Shown piece after piece: positions 44,961 through 58,421 of a DNA stretch of 64,000 nucleotides. Every line of letters starts with the position of its first letter. Position 1 is the first letter of the stretch. Both the position numbers and the translations under genes were made by a program. A model generated the notes under the pieces. It did not search any database, was not told the DNA's origin, and saw only the letters and a list, made by a program, of their open reading frames with translations. This DNA is from Spirodela intermedia (Eukaryota; Streptophyta; Magnoliopsida; Alismatales; Araceae). The DNA lies in the NCBI GenBank assembly GCA_902729315.2, contig LR746275.1, positions 1,954,501-2,018,500 of the forward strand. Reading direction: 5' to 3'.

Positions 44961-47900
44961 ACTGCCTGTAATGCGGAGAGGGGCTGGCAGGTGCTCCCAT
45001 GCCTTAACTCTCGGGGTCTCCCTCCCCCCTTTCTCTCTCCTTCTCCCTTCTCTTTTAAACACGCCCCATCATACTGTGCAAGTATTGGGCTTGATATTGG
45101 ACCTGATATAAGCAGCCCACTATCCAGCCCAATATTCATAATTAAAATATTTCTCAAGATATCAGCCTTAGATATACAAGCTAGTATAAATAAATCATTT
45201 AATGGTCATCTGTCAAGACTAATCTATAGATTGAAATATAAATTCACATACATAGTAAGATCTATTTTAGTGTTTTCATTAAATTTAATCGTATTTAGTA
45301 TTAATAAAGGTAATCTGTCTCCACTTTGACCTTGATTACCATATAAAAATGATGTATTCATACTGCTCACATCAATTATTTGGATCTATTCTTAAGGAGC
45401 TCATATATGTCAGCTTAGGCAATAGATTAAGGAATAGTCAATTGTGCGTTAGATTGGGGAACCAATAGATCACATTTATGAAGTGGAATGGGGAAGGGGA
45501 AATCTGCTCAATGTCCATTAGGAGCGGAATGGTGGCATGGCGGGCTTTTATGGGCGGCCCAGATCAAAGGCCCATTAAGGCAATAAAGAGGAAGCCATGT
45601 GAGTGATAGCCCTTATAGAAGAGGAGGGGTTCCCCTTCCTCACGTCAAAGTGAGACGCTTTGACTGTGAGGGGTGTATGAAACTTGGATCACTTCCTATG
45701 TCAAATTGGTAGTCTTTGTCTTGAACATTTACACTTCCACATCATCACAAAGAAGAGCGGCTGCCTGGATTCTGGTGAGGGAATCAAAGGCTGCTCTGGG
45801 GCAAGAATCTAGGTAGATATTTTATACTAATTAAGAGTTAGTAGAATCTAGGGGATGTCCATTGACATCCGTAATGGGTGTTCCACTATTGTAAGAGACT
45901 CAACTTAGGATTCACATCAACTTCTTTGCACAGGTATAGTACCAAACCTCCAAAAAAGATCAAAATCCATCCTCATCAAGTCTTCCTGTAGCTTTCAGAT
46001 AATTAATAATTGAAAATTTTTGAATCAATTCCTAATTTTATTTTTATTTAGATCAATTTCATTTGGAGATATGTTTCATGTGTAATAGCTTCACAATGTA
46101 TGATGATATTCTTGCTTTCCAATGTGACTCTCCCTATGATTACTTACTATGAGGCCTATGTTACTTTACTTTTAGGCTATAATATAAACTAAGAGATGGG
46201 TTGAACTAGTTTCCTACTAGATCTCACCATTTTGAAACGATTTAAAATATTTTTTCCAAACTCCAAGTATATTGGGTGCACAAGTTGTAATGGGTGTTTC
46301 CTCAAATTTCTTCAAAAATACTTTCTTTTGCTCTGATTTGCCTTCGTTTGATGCCTATTTGTTCCTTAACACCTCCTTTCTCATATAAGGCTGACCAAAT
46401 AAATTTTTACCTCAAAGAAAACAATATCTAATGATTTAGATCTTGATTATTGGGTTTGTCTACTCAAGCATATTACATATTTATCTCAATAATTATTAAC
46501 ACCAATATTATTAACATAACAACAGTCTCCCACTTTTTAATGGTTTATAAAAGCTCTAAAAACCTGTCTTGATTTATGATGATAAAACTTGATACTTGAA
46601 AAAGTTTAATGCTTAGATAAGGAAATAATGTTTTTGATACAATGCATACTTTTCCTTATTAATTGATCTATTTACATACATACTCTCCCTATCCACATAT
46701 TTTTCAGCATTTTTCTCTCCCTTTTTGTAAGTGTGAGTGAATAATGAGTTAGAATCACAAAGACATCGTGACTTGATCAAGTCTGTCTTCAAGTGTAATC
46801 ACCTTATCTCCCTTTCTCTTCTCCATGTCTTATTTTTTGTCAATGAAGTCAAAGATTTTCATAGAAAAAGGAGTGAAGACTTAATGAGCAAGAGAAAAAG
46901 GGAGATTGTCTTGTAGATGGGGAAGGGACTGGATGAGAGGACAATGCCTAGGAGGTGCATCTGAAGAAGCTAGGATAGTTGTGTTTATGATAGCATAATT
47001 CATCCTAAAAGGGGTGTGGATCAATGATGTCATGAGAATGATTCCGTAGGTGTTCTGATTATCTGAATCCTTAATTGACTGCTGATTCAATATTTTCTTT
47101 GAAGAGGTTTAAATATTTTAATTTATTAAAAACTACATTTCAAAATACCTAATATACTATACATTAGTCGAAATAATATCTAATGTCAAGTTTTCAATGT
47201 TTTTGTCAATAGTGTTTTTAAGGGTTAAATGTCTTACCACAACAAAGGTAGATATAGACTTTACAACAAAGAATTACTAAGACAATTTTCGTGGCTAACC
47301 TACCTAACCATGGAAATCATGGTAGATCTAACTGATTTGAGGATGATAGTTGTAGTCAGGGTGAGGGGGATAACATATTTCATCATATTTTCCATGATTT
47401 ATTTTTTCATTGACTATACTGTAACTTTCATAATAAAATCTCTAAAGAGCAATCATGGCATTGTCAATCCTCCGATGAGTATTGGTAGCTTTAGCCCCAA
47501 ACTAATTATAATGAGTGGAAATGCACTTAAACTCTAAGACTACAAGACCAATTGGTGTGGTTTTTTATTGAAAAGGATGAGAAAAACTATATGCAATGTT
47601 ACAAGTTTTGCTTTTTGACTACCTTCATCTAGTTCCAACAAGAGATTTTTGTCATTAAATCAGCTCTTCCATTAATGTTTTGGCAGCCCTAGATGACAAT
47701 AATAACCTAACTTTGAGTATTTTGATCAGTGAATTGTCCTCCTTTTGAGCACCTACGTTCTTTGTATACTAGTGCTAACTATTTGAATGGATAGAAGCCA
47801 TAGCGCTCCCCCTCCTCCCTTAGTAAAATGCCAAGTTCTCTTCTTACAGGTTGAGAATTGCGGCACCTAATTGTTACTTTCAGAAGCTACGAATAATTGA

Positions 47901-50900
47901 AAAATACACAGATATCACATCAACATGTAACCTATTACTTCAAAAAATATTTATTAATCATATAAAAAGTATAACAAATCAAAATTTTCTACTTTTGCTC
48001 CATTATTGTCTCATCATATTCATCTTTTAAGAGTAAAAATTCATATACAAAATTCATGTTCAAAAATAATTTAAATTACTGAATATTATATTTTTAATTA
48101 CTCTTTGAAACCCATCTCTTTTTCAATTCCACTTTCAAAAATTGATTACATTTGTAATGATCCAGATAGACATAAACCATCATAGTAATCATGCTAAAAT
48201 CAGTAGTTAGCTCAGAGTAGACTGACTGGAATTGGCTGCACGTGATTAGTTGAAATACTAAGTATATTAAAATCTAAATATTAATTTAGTATCAATAAAA
48301 ATATTTTGAATTAAATTGGATAAACATTCCAACTAGTAGTTTATGTAAAATGACTAAGCATTCTAAAATCCACCAGTTAAACATTCTAATTAAATTAAAT
48401 AAACCCATCTGTGGATCATAGCATTTACTCCATGATCATTCAAACATTCTGAATGTGATCTTATAATCTATACTTGAACTTGTGTATGTGCACAATTAAA
48501 CTTGTTCTGAAGCCTAGAAATTTAAACTACTAACATCTACATTGAAGTGAAATCTAAATATCTAGTGATTAAATGATTTAGTCCACAATCAGTAAAGCAT
48601 AAAGGCATCATTTAGCTTTAGGTTTGATTAAACATTGTCATTACCAAAACCAAGATATGCAACAAAATCAACGTTTTGGAAATAATAAACATCCAATTTC
48701 AAACCTCAAATTAGAGAGCCACATCCTGAAGATTGTAGTAAGTATAATTCAAATATTTATTCAATCAAAGACAAAAATCAGTTGTGCTCAATCATTACTA
48801 TATACCACTTTAGGTATCCTTAGATCCTTCAATAATACCCCCAATAATGCTTTCTTTTATGTCAATTAATAAATGATATAACCCTATCACACATTCCATT
48901 ATCAAAAGAACTTTGTGAAAAAAGTGCATTTTTTTCTGCAATATTAAGACATATATTTATTAAATATAATGAAAACATATTATAAATTTATTACAAGGTT
49001 TAAAAATATGTAGTAAAATTATACTAATATGACTGAAATGATAGGAACAATATTTTGTGAACTTATTTACGAGAAAAGATGAAACTGCAATGTTTTCAAA
49101 ACTAGATTAAGTTTTAGTTTACAAAACCATCTAATATGTAACACAAAAATTTATATCAAGCTTAATACTTTAGTACATTAAATTAGGTTGTAAAATTCAA
49201 ATATCAAAATGTTGGGGCAATTCACACACATCTCAACACGTAACATATAATAGTAGTGTATGTGAAGTTATATTGGCATATCAACATTAAACTTGAGACT
49301 ACTTTTGATGTTTAGAAATAAATTGAAAGTGTTATATAAATCATATTAACTTCCAAGTTGGGACATACACTTTAGGTCAGATCATGTTCTTGTAGAAAAA
49401 TGTTTTTTAAGGCCAAATTGAAGATATCAAAAGACAAGGATTATCCTAACATCAAACCAAAGAAAATCTATTCAACATAACAAAAATAGAAAGAGTATAC
49501 TAATTTGTATGATGTGTATCTACTAATGTGTTGATCCACTTTTGAAATGTGTTGACCCACCAGAAGAGTGTGTCAACCCATCCGAGGTAAAGGAGAAATT
49601 AACAAGTCTTGATCAGCATAGCATGTGACATACCATAGTCAAGATGACATGTGGTGATAACTGAAATTCAAGAAGGATGTGCCTATGAAATTAGAATGGT
49701 AAATATCAGAATTGAAGCAAAACAAGATACCACCATCTGATGCACAGCCATATTACACTATAATGAGTGTCACTCATTCAAACTCAGCCTAAAGTTGAAC
49801 TCTAAGTGAAGGAATTTAAATTTTATTTTTAGGCTGGCAACATTTTTCTCAATGTATGATGAAACCTTCATTTAAAATCCCTAAACAAATCTTTCACATG
49901 ATGACAAAAGTAATGAACAATAATAGTTTAAGTAAATTTCATGATTGAAGGCCATGTGCCTTTAATGCATTTTTATTCTATTGGCATTGACATTTGGAGC
50001 AATATCACTATAAACCTATATCCCTTTCATATATGGCTTCAATAGTTTCCAATTTCATTTTATTTGACCCTTAAATGTTAGCACTCCCGTGCTACTAACC
50101 AAGACAGCTACTAGGGGGATACAATGGGTGGCTCCTTGCAGAATGGTTCACCAAATTAGATTCACAACTTGCAGAATAGTTTGTCATCATGTGAAATGGT
50201 TTGTCACCAAATTAGATTTCACAACTTTGAAATGTGGCATATCTCAACTCATTTTTCTTCTCATGAAATATAGATTTGGTGCTTCATTGCTACTTCTGTG
50301 GTGGTATTTCTTTTATCAAAACTTCATTCACAAGAAATTCAATGAAGATTCTAAACCATGTATGAGCTGAAAATGGAAACCAATATCTATTATAGCTTGG
50401 TAATGTGATGCTGTATTAAACCAAAATGACTAATTATTAGAATATTTATCAGATGTCTTTAAAAATCAGGAAGTATTGGATAAACGAAAATACTTATGTT
50501 TATAAGATAGAAACATTCAAAATAACTTAACAGCTAAAGTGCTTGTAGTACGATTAAATAGATTAAATTAGATGATTAGGCACAACATGCTTGTTAATTT
50601 TATGAAACAATATCCAAAAGTTAATGCTCAGTGGCAATAATCAAGGCTATCATACCAATACCTTTAATGAAGATCATATCTTTTCCCTCACTCCCTCTCG
50701 TCCCAACTAGCCAAGCCTTGGCCTTGGGAACTTTTCTATTCTTGCTTAATGCTAACAGATCATCTAATCACCAACCCCCAATTGAACACCAACAAATTAC
50801 CTTCTTAACTAAGAAGTTGAAGTTCCCTACCAAAAACAGTTCCTCATAAAACGTCAAGCATTTTCTTTCTAGTACTTAAAAAACCCCATGATCCAACAGG

Positions 50901-51175
50901 ATATTCATACTAAAAATCTCATCTCAACTTTCATCTTCCATAATACCACATTGTTTGCTACAAAGATAAATAGCCTCTTCCATATAAAGTTTGCTACCGT
51001 TGTTTATAAAAGACATAACATCATAGACTTCTCTCTACCAGCTCTTCTATATTTCTGTAATAGCAGTGACAGAATTGGAGACTCCTGGCGCTTGACCAGC
51101 CTCCACAAACTCCACTAAGACCGATAACAAGAAGATAAAAAATACCCTCCACACTGACTTTATCTAAGATTTCTG
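44961..51175. other. Long intergenic stretch, no gene seen
   Basis: AT-rich sequence with scattered retroelement-like phrases but no definable element. Examples are repeated TGTTGA(C/T)CCAC around 49545-49580 and TTGCAGAAT/TTTGTCA repeats around 50130-50215. No open frame here has a recognisable product. Confidence 0.4.
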
Positions 51176-51355
51176 TTATGTACATGCATCATGAAGGAGT
51201 GGGGCATCATTAAAGAACTCATCTTCAATATCGTACATGTTACCAACACCAACAGGCTCAGCATTCCTGTAACTCTGCTGTACTTGTGGGCTGGACACTC
51301 TGCAGTAGCCAACGTCATGGGCACTATCAAGGAGAGAGAACGATGGCTCAGCCAT
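51176..51355 (-). pseudogene. 59-aa open frame with exon-like composition, unknown product
   Basis: From ATG 51355 to TAA 51176 the minus strand encodes 59 residues, beginning MAEPSFSLLDSAHDVGYC and ending NMYDIEDEFFNDAPLLHDAC plus one residue. The acidic, mixed composition looks like real protein, unlike the Lys/Asn/Phe-rich noise of nearby frames. I recognise no family. It could be the last exon of a gene, a relic, or a small protein gene. Confidence 0.3.
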
Positions 51356-51499
51356 CCTTCACAAGAAATCTAGTTGCTCATGAACATCCTATTCTTCTCT
51401 GTCCAGGCCTCCGATAAAATGTGCAGGGATGCAAACCTTTGAGACTATTTCATAAACTTGTTAGTTTTCTTTACAAAAATTTCAGGATCAAAATTTCTA

Positions 51500-51830
51500 A
51501 GCATTGGGAAACTTGCAAAATACGAAGCAAGCAGAGGGTCATGGCATATGAACAGATGGTGCCTTGGTAAGGTGTGAGCCAATACGAGCTACTTCTACAG
51601 TGTTTTTCCCTTGATTATGAACAAAATAAAAGCATCGGGAAACTAGAAAAATAAGAAGCAAGTAGAGGTCATAGCATATATAGTGAAGAATGTTGCCTTA
51701 GCAAGGTGGTAGCCGATACAAGCTATTATCTTATCATAAGGAAGAGAATCAGTATGCGCACAGAGCCAAAAGAAGAGTTTGCTTAACCACAGTGTTTTGC
51801 CCTTGGTCATGGACAAAATCATTATTAGCA
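51500..51830. repeat. Tandem duplication, 131 and about 200 bp
   Basis: Copy 1 (51500-51630) and copy 2 (51631-51830) both run AGCAT(T/C)GGGAAACT, GAAGCAAG(C/T)AGAGG, GCCTT(G/A)G(T/C)AAGGTG, ACAGTGTTTT(T/G)CCCTTG. Copy 2 carries about 70 extra bases in the second half. It lies just before the copia primer-binding site and may be part of a decayed 5' LTR. Confidence 0.7.
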
Positions 51831-52017
51831 ATATCAAACTAGCAAGGTAATTGTGGGAAAACGTGTGACTAGGAATTAGTTTCTGTCGGTCAGTTTCCTA
51901 GACCTAGGTATTATTTTTGTGGACAGTATAATTCTACATAACAAGCAATGCTTTAATGATTTGAGAAGAATAAGAGAGTTTTTCCCTACCTTTTATCCTT
52001 GTATGGTCTGTGTGTCG

Positions 52018-55000
52018 TGGTATTAGAACCTTAGGCTCGTAAATTTTAGAATTTTTTTCATGGTCTTCATAGTGGCTTTAAAATCACCCTTAATTCCTTA
52101 CAATCCCTATTGATTACTGACCTTCATTCTAGATTCTCCCATCCTAAAACACCAAGAATCTTTCACTGCTGTAGCTGTCAGTTTTTTCTGCAGAATTGAG
52201 AGAGTCATCAGTACTTTCCCATGCCTACAGATGTCAGAGGTAGAGATGATCAATACAACACAATCGGAGGAATTTGTACGGTTTCAACAATCCAGAGTGT
52301 TGCAGAATAGTCATGCTGCATATGGGCTGGAAGGAAAAAATTATCTCAAGTGGTCCTAACTTGTTCGCACTATGCTGAAAACGAAAGTGATCTGCCATCT
52401 CATAGACGCTGAAACCAAGGGATCCTCAGTTTGAGATATAGGATGAGGAAGATACCAAGATTATGGTGTTATGGAATTCTATGACAACTGAGAATGGCGG
52501 CACATATATGTTCCTAGCTACGATCAAGGATATCTGAGATACAATCCAGCAGACCTATTCCAAATCTAGAGATGTGGCTCAAGTATATGAAGATAGGTGA
52601 AGGCAATTCCTGCAAAACAGGGTAAAGTATTTACGGAATATGCTAATCAGTTGACAGTTTTGCAGCAATAACTTCACTATTATTTGGTGATTAAAACTAA
52701 ATGTCCAGAGGCTGTAGCTATTCTGACGGATTTCATTGAACAAGACAGAATTTATGATTTTTCTCGTCGGGCTTAATCCATGATTTGATCAAGTCAGAAT
52801 TCAGATTCTCAGAAAACAGGAGTGGCACTGATTTTAGGAGAGGAAAGCAGACGAAGCTTGATGCTCAAACCACAAGGGATGTATAACTCAGGTGGCGATA
52901 ATTTAGCCATAGACGTGGAGAGAGCACACGCTGATGAGAGTGACCATAAGGATAGCCTATGGTGCACTTACTGTAAGAAGCCATGTCACACAAGTGAATG
53001 ATGTTGGAGGCTCTATAGAAAACATCTGATTCAAAGGGAGGGACAGAAAAGATAGCACCCAAGGAACAATAGTCAAGTCCATGCACGGCACCAAAGGAGT
53101 CAGGTGGTCTCAACCAAGAAGAGGTCAAGAGGGTGAGATCTTTCATTGTCAATCATTACAAATTCACAGATTCTTGTTCACTGGCATCTTTCATTGGCAT
53201 ATTCAAATTCACAAATTCACAGATTAAATGTCTCAAGTACAAACTTTGCCAACGCCTTGATAATAGAATCAAGAGCTGCTGGCCATACTCAGTGTCTTTT
53301 CCACATGATTTCCTTGTTCAAGCAGTAGGAAAAAAGCCGCAACTGATGGTCCTTTGAATATCGTAGCAGGTGAAGAAAATGTTAAAACCCTCTGCGGACT
53401 TTAACGTTCTTCATATCTCTAGATTGTTCAACACAGTCATTGGGTATTTTATGACAAAGATTCGGGGAGGATGATTAAACATGCTAGAAAACGGGATAGA
53501 GAATACCATGAAGCATCAACGTAGTCAAACATTGTAAAGGACAAATTAGCTTATTTCTTTGAGCTTAGTTCATTTATCCACTAAGAAGAGAGTTTGTCGT
53601 CACCATCACCTACTTAGACATCTGTCATTTAAGAGTTACTAGAATTCTGCTTCTTTCTTGATTTCAAGGTTTAAGTATGAAGATTTTCATTGCAACATGT
53701 GTGAACTCGTTAAACATAAAAGTATATCTCTTCAAGTTAGTAATAAAAGAAGTTATATTCATTTCAATCTGACTCATAGTGAGATCTTGGGTCCTACCAT
53801 TCTTAATGTTTCTGAGGCCAGATGGTTTATGTCATTTATTGATGACTGTACTCGTGTTACTTTTTCTGCTCAAACAGAAATCTGATGACAATATTGCTCT
53901 CCCAAATTTTGTTCCAACAAAAATCTAATGACAATACAAGAATCAATTCAAGGACAACATCAAAAAAATTAGGTTAAATAATGTTAGGGACTATTTCAAT
54001 CAAACACTAACTCCATACATTCAAAAAAAAGAGTTAGTTACACGAGTCATCGTTTGATGATACACCAGCAAAATATGGCACAAAGAGAAATGGTCGTCTT
54101 CTAGAGATAACCCATTCCTGTCTCTTCCAAAACATGTGCCTGAATCCTTTTGGGGATTAGTTCTTACAGCCACTCATCTCATAAATCGTTTACCCTCTGG
54201 TGTCTTAGGATTTAACAGTCGAACGGAAATACTGTCATTATTATATCCAAATCTACACACTACAAATAATCTTGTCCCTAGAATACATGGAGGTGCATCA
54301 TCTGTTCATGTTAATGGTCAACACAAGGGGAAATTATATCCAAGAGCGTTAAACTATCACACTGTGTTATTCTCCAACTTAGAAAGAGTATAAGTGTAAT
54401 GTCTCCATCAAAGAAATTGTGTATCTCTATGGATGTCACTTTCAATCAACAAGAGTCTTACTTCATAGCTCCTTATCTTCAGGGGGAGAATTCAATCATT
54501 GAAGCTAAGGATGGGAATTTTTCTCTGCCGCAACTTCCTATGTCCTCAATGTTCCTCTGTTTGAACCTGTATCTAGGTCCAAGTCGAATCATGAATTTGA
54601 AACTCTAGAAAACCATTAAGAAAATTCTAACCCTGGCCTTGAAAGGAAAGGTGCTCTCAAGGAAGAATACCGATAATCTTGAAAATAAGCAACCCCAAGA
54701 ATCCAACCTAGATCCATTGCAGGCTGAACCGAATCTCATATGAGCAATAATAAACAGGATCTTCTCATTGCTATTAAGAGAGGGACTAGAGAATGTATAA
54801 AACAATCTTTGTATCCTCTTACACACTTCCTGTCTATTGAACATTTTTCACCGTCTCATAGACCCATCCTTGTTAGTTTAAACACCATTAATATACCTAT
54901 CAAAATATATGAGGCTTTGTCTAATACGGAACGGAAGCAAGCTGTGAATAAAGAGAGTTATTAAGATTGTCATTAGGAAAGAGATCTTTGGGGTGTAGAT

Positions 55001-55260
55001 AGGTCTTTATGGTTAAGTATTGAGTAGATGGATCTATAAAGGGATACAAGACAAGAATGGTTGCCATACTAGAACATATGAGATTGATTACTTAGAGATG
55101 TTTGCTTCAGTTGTGAAGATGTATATTGTTCAAAATCTTACTGTCATTAGCAGCTAATTACAATTGAGAAACGCGGCAGTTCAATGTTAAAATAATTTTT
55201 TACTCGGTGAACTAGAGGACGAAGTTTATATAGAGGTCCCCACTAGGATATGTGAACAAT
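52018..55260 (+). mobile_element. Decayed Ty1/copia retrotransposon
   Basis: TGGTATTAGAACC (52018-52030) resembles the initiator-Met-tRNA primer site of copia elements. After it, in shifting frames: gag (LEGKNYLKWS near 52330), a CCHC knuckle CTYCKKPCHTSE (about 52970) broken by a stop, and a corrupted protease core. The GAG-pre-integrase follows (FHCNMCELVKHKSIS, about 53685). The integrase core includes SEARWFMSFIDDCTRVT (about 53812) and FWGLVLTATHLINRLPSG (about 54148). The start of RT includes YEALSNTERKQAV (about 54908) and LEDEVYIEVPTR (about 55210), where the recognisable copy ends. Many stops and frameshifts are present. The RT core, RNase H and 3' LTR are missing. This is a long-dead, 3'-truncated copy. 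Confidence 0.85.
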
Positions 55261-58200
55261 TTGAGTGCTCATATGGAAATGTGGGTCATTTCATGCCATT
55301 GTTTTCCTCTGATGGAGTTTTTCCTAAGTCCAGTTAACCATCACTCCACTTTCTACTCTAAGCATCCCATCTAGATCACCTAAATTTACAATTATAAGGC
55401 AAAAATATGTCACGGCTATGGATTTATGAAATAGAAATAACTTAGAGGGTTCTGAAACAACCTTAAATTTCATCAACTTGGGAAGTATTGCACCTTTTTG
55501 TAAAACGACTAATCCTTCATGAGTAGAAAAAAATAAGTCTTGTTCACAGTTATTAAAAAGATTCAACTGGAAAGCGGACAGGAATTGGATGACATACGAT
55601 CCACATTTACGGAAACCTCCAAAAATGGATAAGAGCGTGCAGAGCTCTACATGATCAACAAGAAATTGAAAGGATTTCAAAGCATGAAGCTAAATACTAA
55701 TTCTTCAATCTTTACTCATTATTTGAGTGCAACATATCCACGGTCCGACTATTGTTCAACATTTGATTTAATGAAAAACTTAAACTACTCGCTGTATAAA
55801 TGAAACATAAGAATGGTAATCGATGTGGTAAATAAGCGGTGTAACATTACCCGTAACCCTAGTTAGTCGGGATTTGACATATGATGAAGATCAAGTCACC
55901 AATTTTCTCAACAGTTCAGAACTGGGTAGTTACCAAATAAATCAAATATGTTTTCAACATTACACCAATTCCACTGTAACGATCTCGAAATAAACCAAAA
56001 AAAGAATTTAGCTTACATAGAGCTCCACGTGATCTGGACCATTATCAAGATGGAAGAAACCAAGGATAGCAAAGAAGAAGCAGCAACAAGTATTAAAATT
56101 AGATCAGGCCACAGCAAGTATGATCAAATAAACCGAACGAGTTAATACACTTAAAAAGTGTTCGGACCCTTTAAATTATTCAAGAGTCCTGTTGAGGACA
56201 TTTTATTACGAAGGCTTCAAAAAGGTTTTTACCCCATCCCTTTTCTCCACTCCCACCATTGCCAGTAATCTTATTTGTCGCCTCTTCATCTGTAAATGCC
56301 TACAAAGAGGATAAAGAGACGGTTAAATTGAAAAGATCAATCATTAAACCATCTATTAAAAGGCTTGCATTTATCTCTGCGTTCTATTTTAAGTGCCTTC
56401 CTACTAATATTTTTTAATCGTTCCAAGGTATGCCCCAGGAATTAAATGTTTGTTTGATAATCCTACTTCTTTCAGCATTAAGATATCAGACCATATTTGA
56501 AGTGTTGACGATGAAAATTACTACTGCGAGGAGTTCACCTTCAATGTTAAAAGATATTGCTAATCAGTTTGCTCCTAGGATAAAATATTCACAGATCCGA
56601 TATAAACCCAATGACTGTCCTTGCAACTAATTTGTTTTGACTGTCAAAGCTTAAGTCCTTTCCTTGCGATAGAAAGGGCAAGGAGTTAGAGAAAAACAAA
56701 GAAAAATAGTTTTGGCGGTTTCAAATTGTTGAATCCAATTCACTAGATTAGCTGATTAGTTATTAACTATATCTAAGCCAATTTTATTTTCTATATCATG
56801 CCACAATGTTGCTCATCGAAAGACATATCAGGGACGCCCAAGTTCTGACATTTAAGTAGAAATTTGAAGAACTTAGCAGGGTATCCAAAAACCAGCATTT
56901 CAAGACCTAGACTCGTAATGATCCTTGAAGGCATTGCACCCACCCCTAGGATCGTATGTTTTCTAATACAATAAAATATGTCAGTCAACAAGAGCCCACC
57001 CATAGGCAAAAAACCTCACTTTTCTATAGACTAGATAATAAATTCTCCAGCAATCTCGCATATCCGCAGATATGAACATAAGGAAACTTGCCCACAGTGT
57101 TCAACTATAGTTACTGTAAGGGAAGGTATCAGTGCTAGACATAAACAGATCAAAACTGATTCTGGAAAAATAATCCAGCCAGGCAGACGATAATCCTTCA
57201 ATAAGCAAAATATTCGCACTTGACCAAAACCAAAGAACAGAACCCAGATTTTTCTTTCCACTGTGAAGCAAGAGGGCTTTGTAAATGAAGAAAATGTTTC
57301 AGAATCAACCAACTAAACATTCTAACCCACAAGAAAAATGGCAACTAAACATCCTCTACAGAATTCTGATAGAATAAAGCTGAGACATGCTTCATACAAA
57401 TAATTCCCTGAAGCCTAAGAGACAAAATAGCGAAAAATGAGTTACCTGAAGGGTCACCACAAAAATACAGTTCGCGTATCCATGTGATAGCGGAATACAA
57501 GCCATGCCTGAAAACGTTACAGAATATTTAATGATTGGTGTGGATATATATTAAGGCAGCAATAAATGAAATAAAGAAGTTAGCCTTTCTCGTATTGTGG
57601 ACCTCAGAAATCAATCTATTTCCCATTTAGAAAGAAAAGTGTCCCGGTTTATGCAACTAAAAAATCTTTTGAAGGACGATTGATATAACGAAGAAAGTAA
57701 GGATAGAAACATTTTCAGGCACATACACAATACCTGCACATTCACTGCAAACTGAAATGTCTTGGACAAACAATATGACGAACAAAGCACTTCACATAGG
57801 ACTGGACTCTGAAATACCCACTTAAGGATATTGCTTGAAGGAACGTCTGAGCCGTGCTACTAAACAACTCCAATGACTTCACAGGAACAGCAAAAGAAAG
57901 TTGGGAAAGGAAGGTTCAAACGAAGGGGATGACGAAAGAACTCTTAAAGAGTACACAATGAGCCAAAACAACCCAACCACTGTAAAGACAAACCTAGGAT
58001 TCTCAGCAGTTACACTGTTAAAATTCAGCAATTGAAGAAAGAAAGACTTTGGGTCAGTAAACCAAAAATAAAATAAATCAGAACATTTTAAAGAATTTAA
58101 ATGGCTAAAAAATACGATCATAGCCAAACTCGGATGTCTTTACCAAACTTTATTTTAAAGAACAAAAAATAAATTAAATACCTCTTGTCTAATGAATGTC

Positions 58201-58421
58201 CATGATACATAGGTTACAATTTATAACGGTGCAAAATACATCAGCTCTAAATAGTTTCAGATATTTGAATCTGGTCAGGAATCTACCAGTTCCCACATTT
58301 AAGACACGATGAGATCGTGTCAAGAGTACAGCCATCAATTATCTTCCGAACTATGTTCCAAGATGCTGTCTCGTATGTGAAATGCACTTGACAGAACGAG
58401 CACTCCATTTGACGTTCCATT
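55261..58421. other. Intergenic and downstream region of the Bruno-like gene
   Basis: The 3' untranslated region of the minus-strand Bruno-like gene should begin just below 58422. Open frames such as 55324-55680 (minus, 118 aa) show no domain I recognise. Two exon-like pieces at 57446-57507 and 56180-56299 are listed separately. Confidence 0.4.
56180..57507 (-). other. Two candidate exons downstream of the Bruno-like gene
   Basis: 57507-57446 (62 nt) is framed by TTTTCAG and CTTCAG/GTAAC. 56299-56180 is preceded by TTGTAG. Joined, they keep one frame of 59 residues: MACIPLSHGYANCIFVVTLQ, then AFTDEEATNKITGNGGSGE to a TGA at 56180-56182. They could be a spliced 3' untranslated region of the Bruno-like transcript, an alternative terminal exon pair, or a small separate gene. 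I do not recognise the peptide. Confidence 0.3.
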
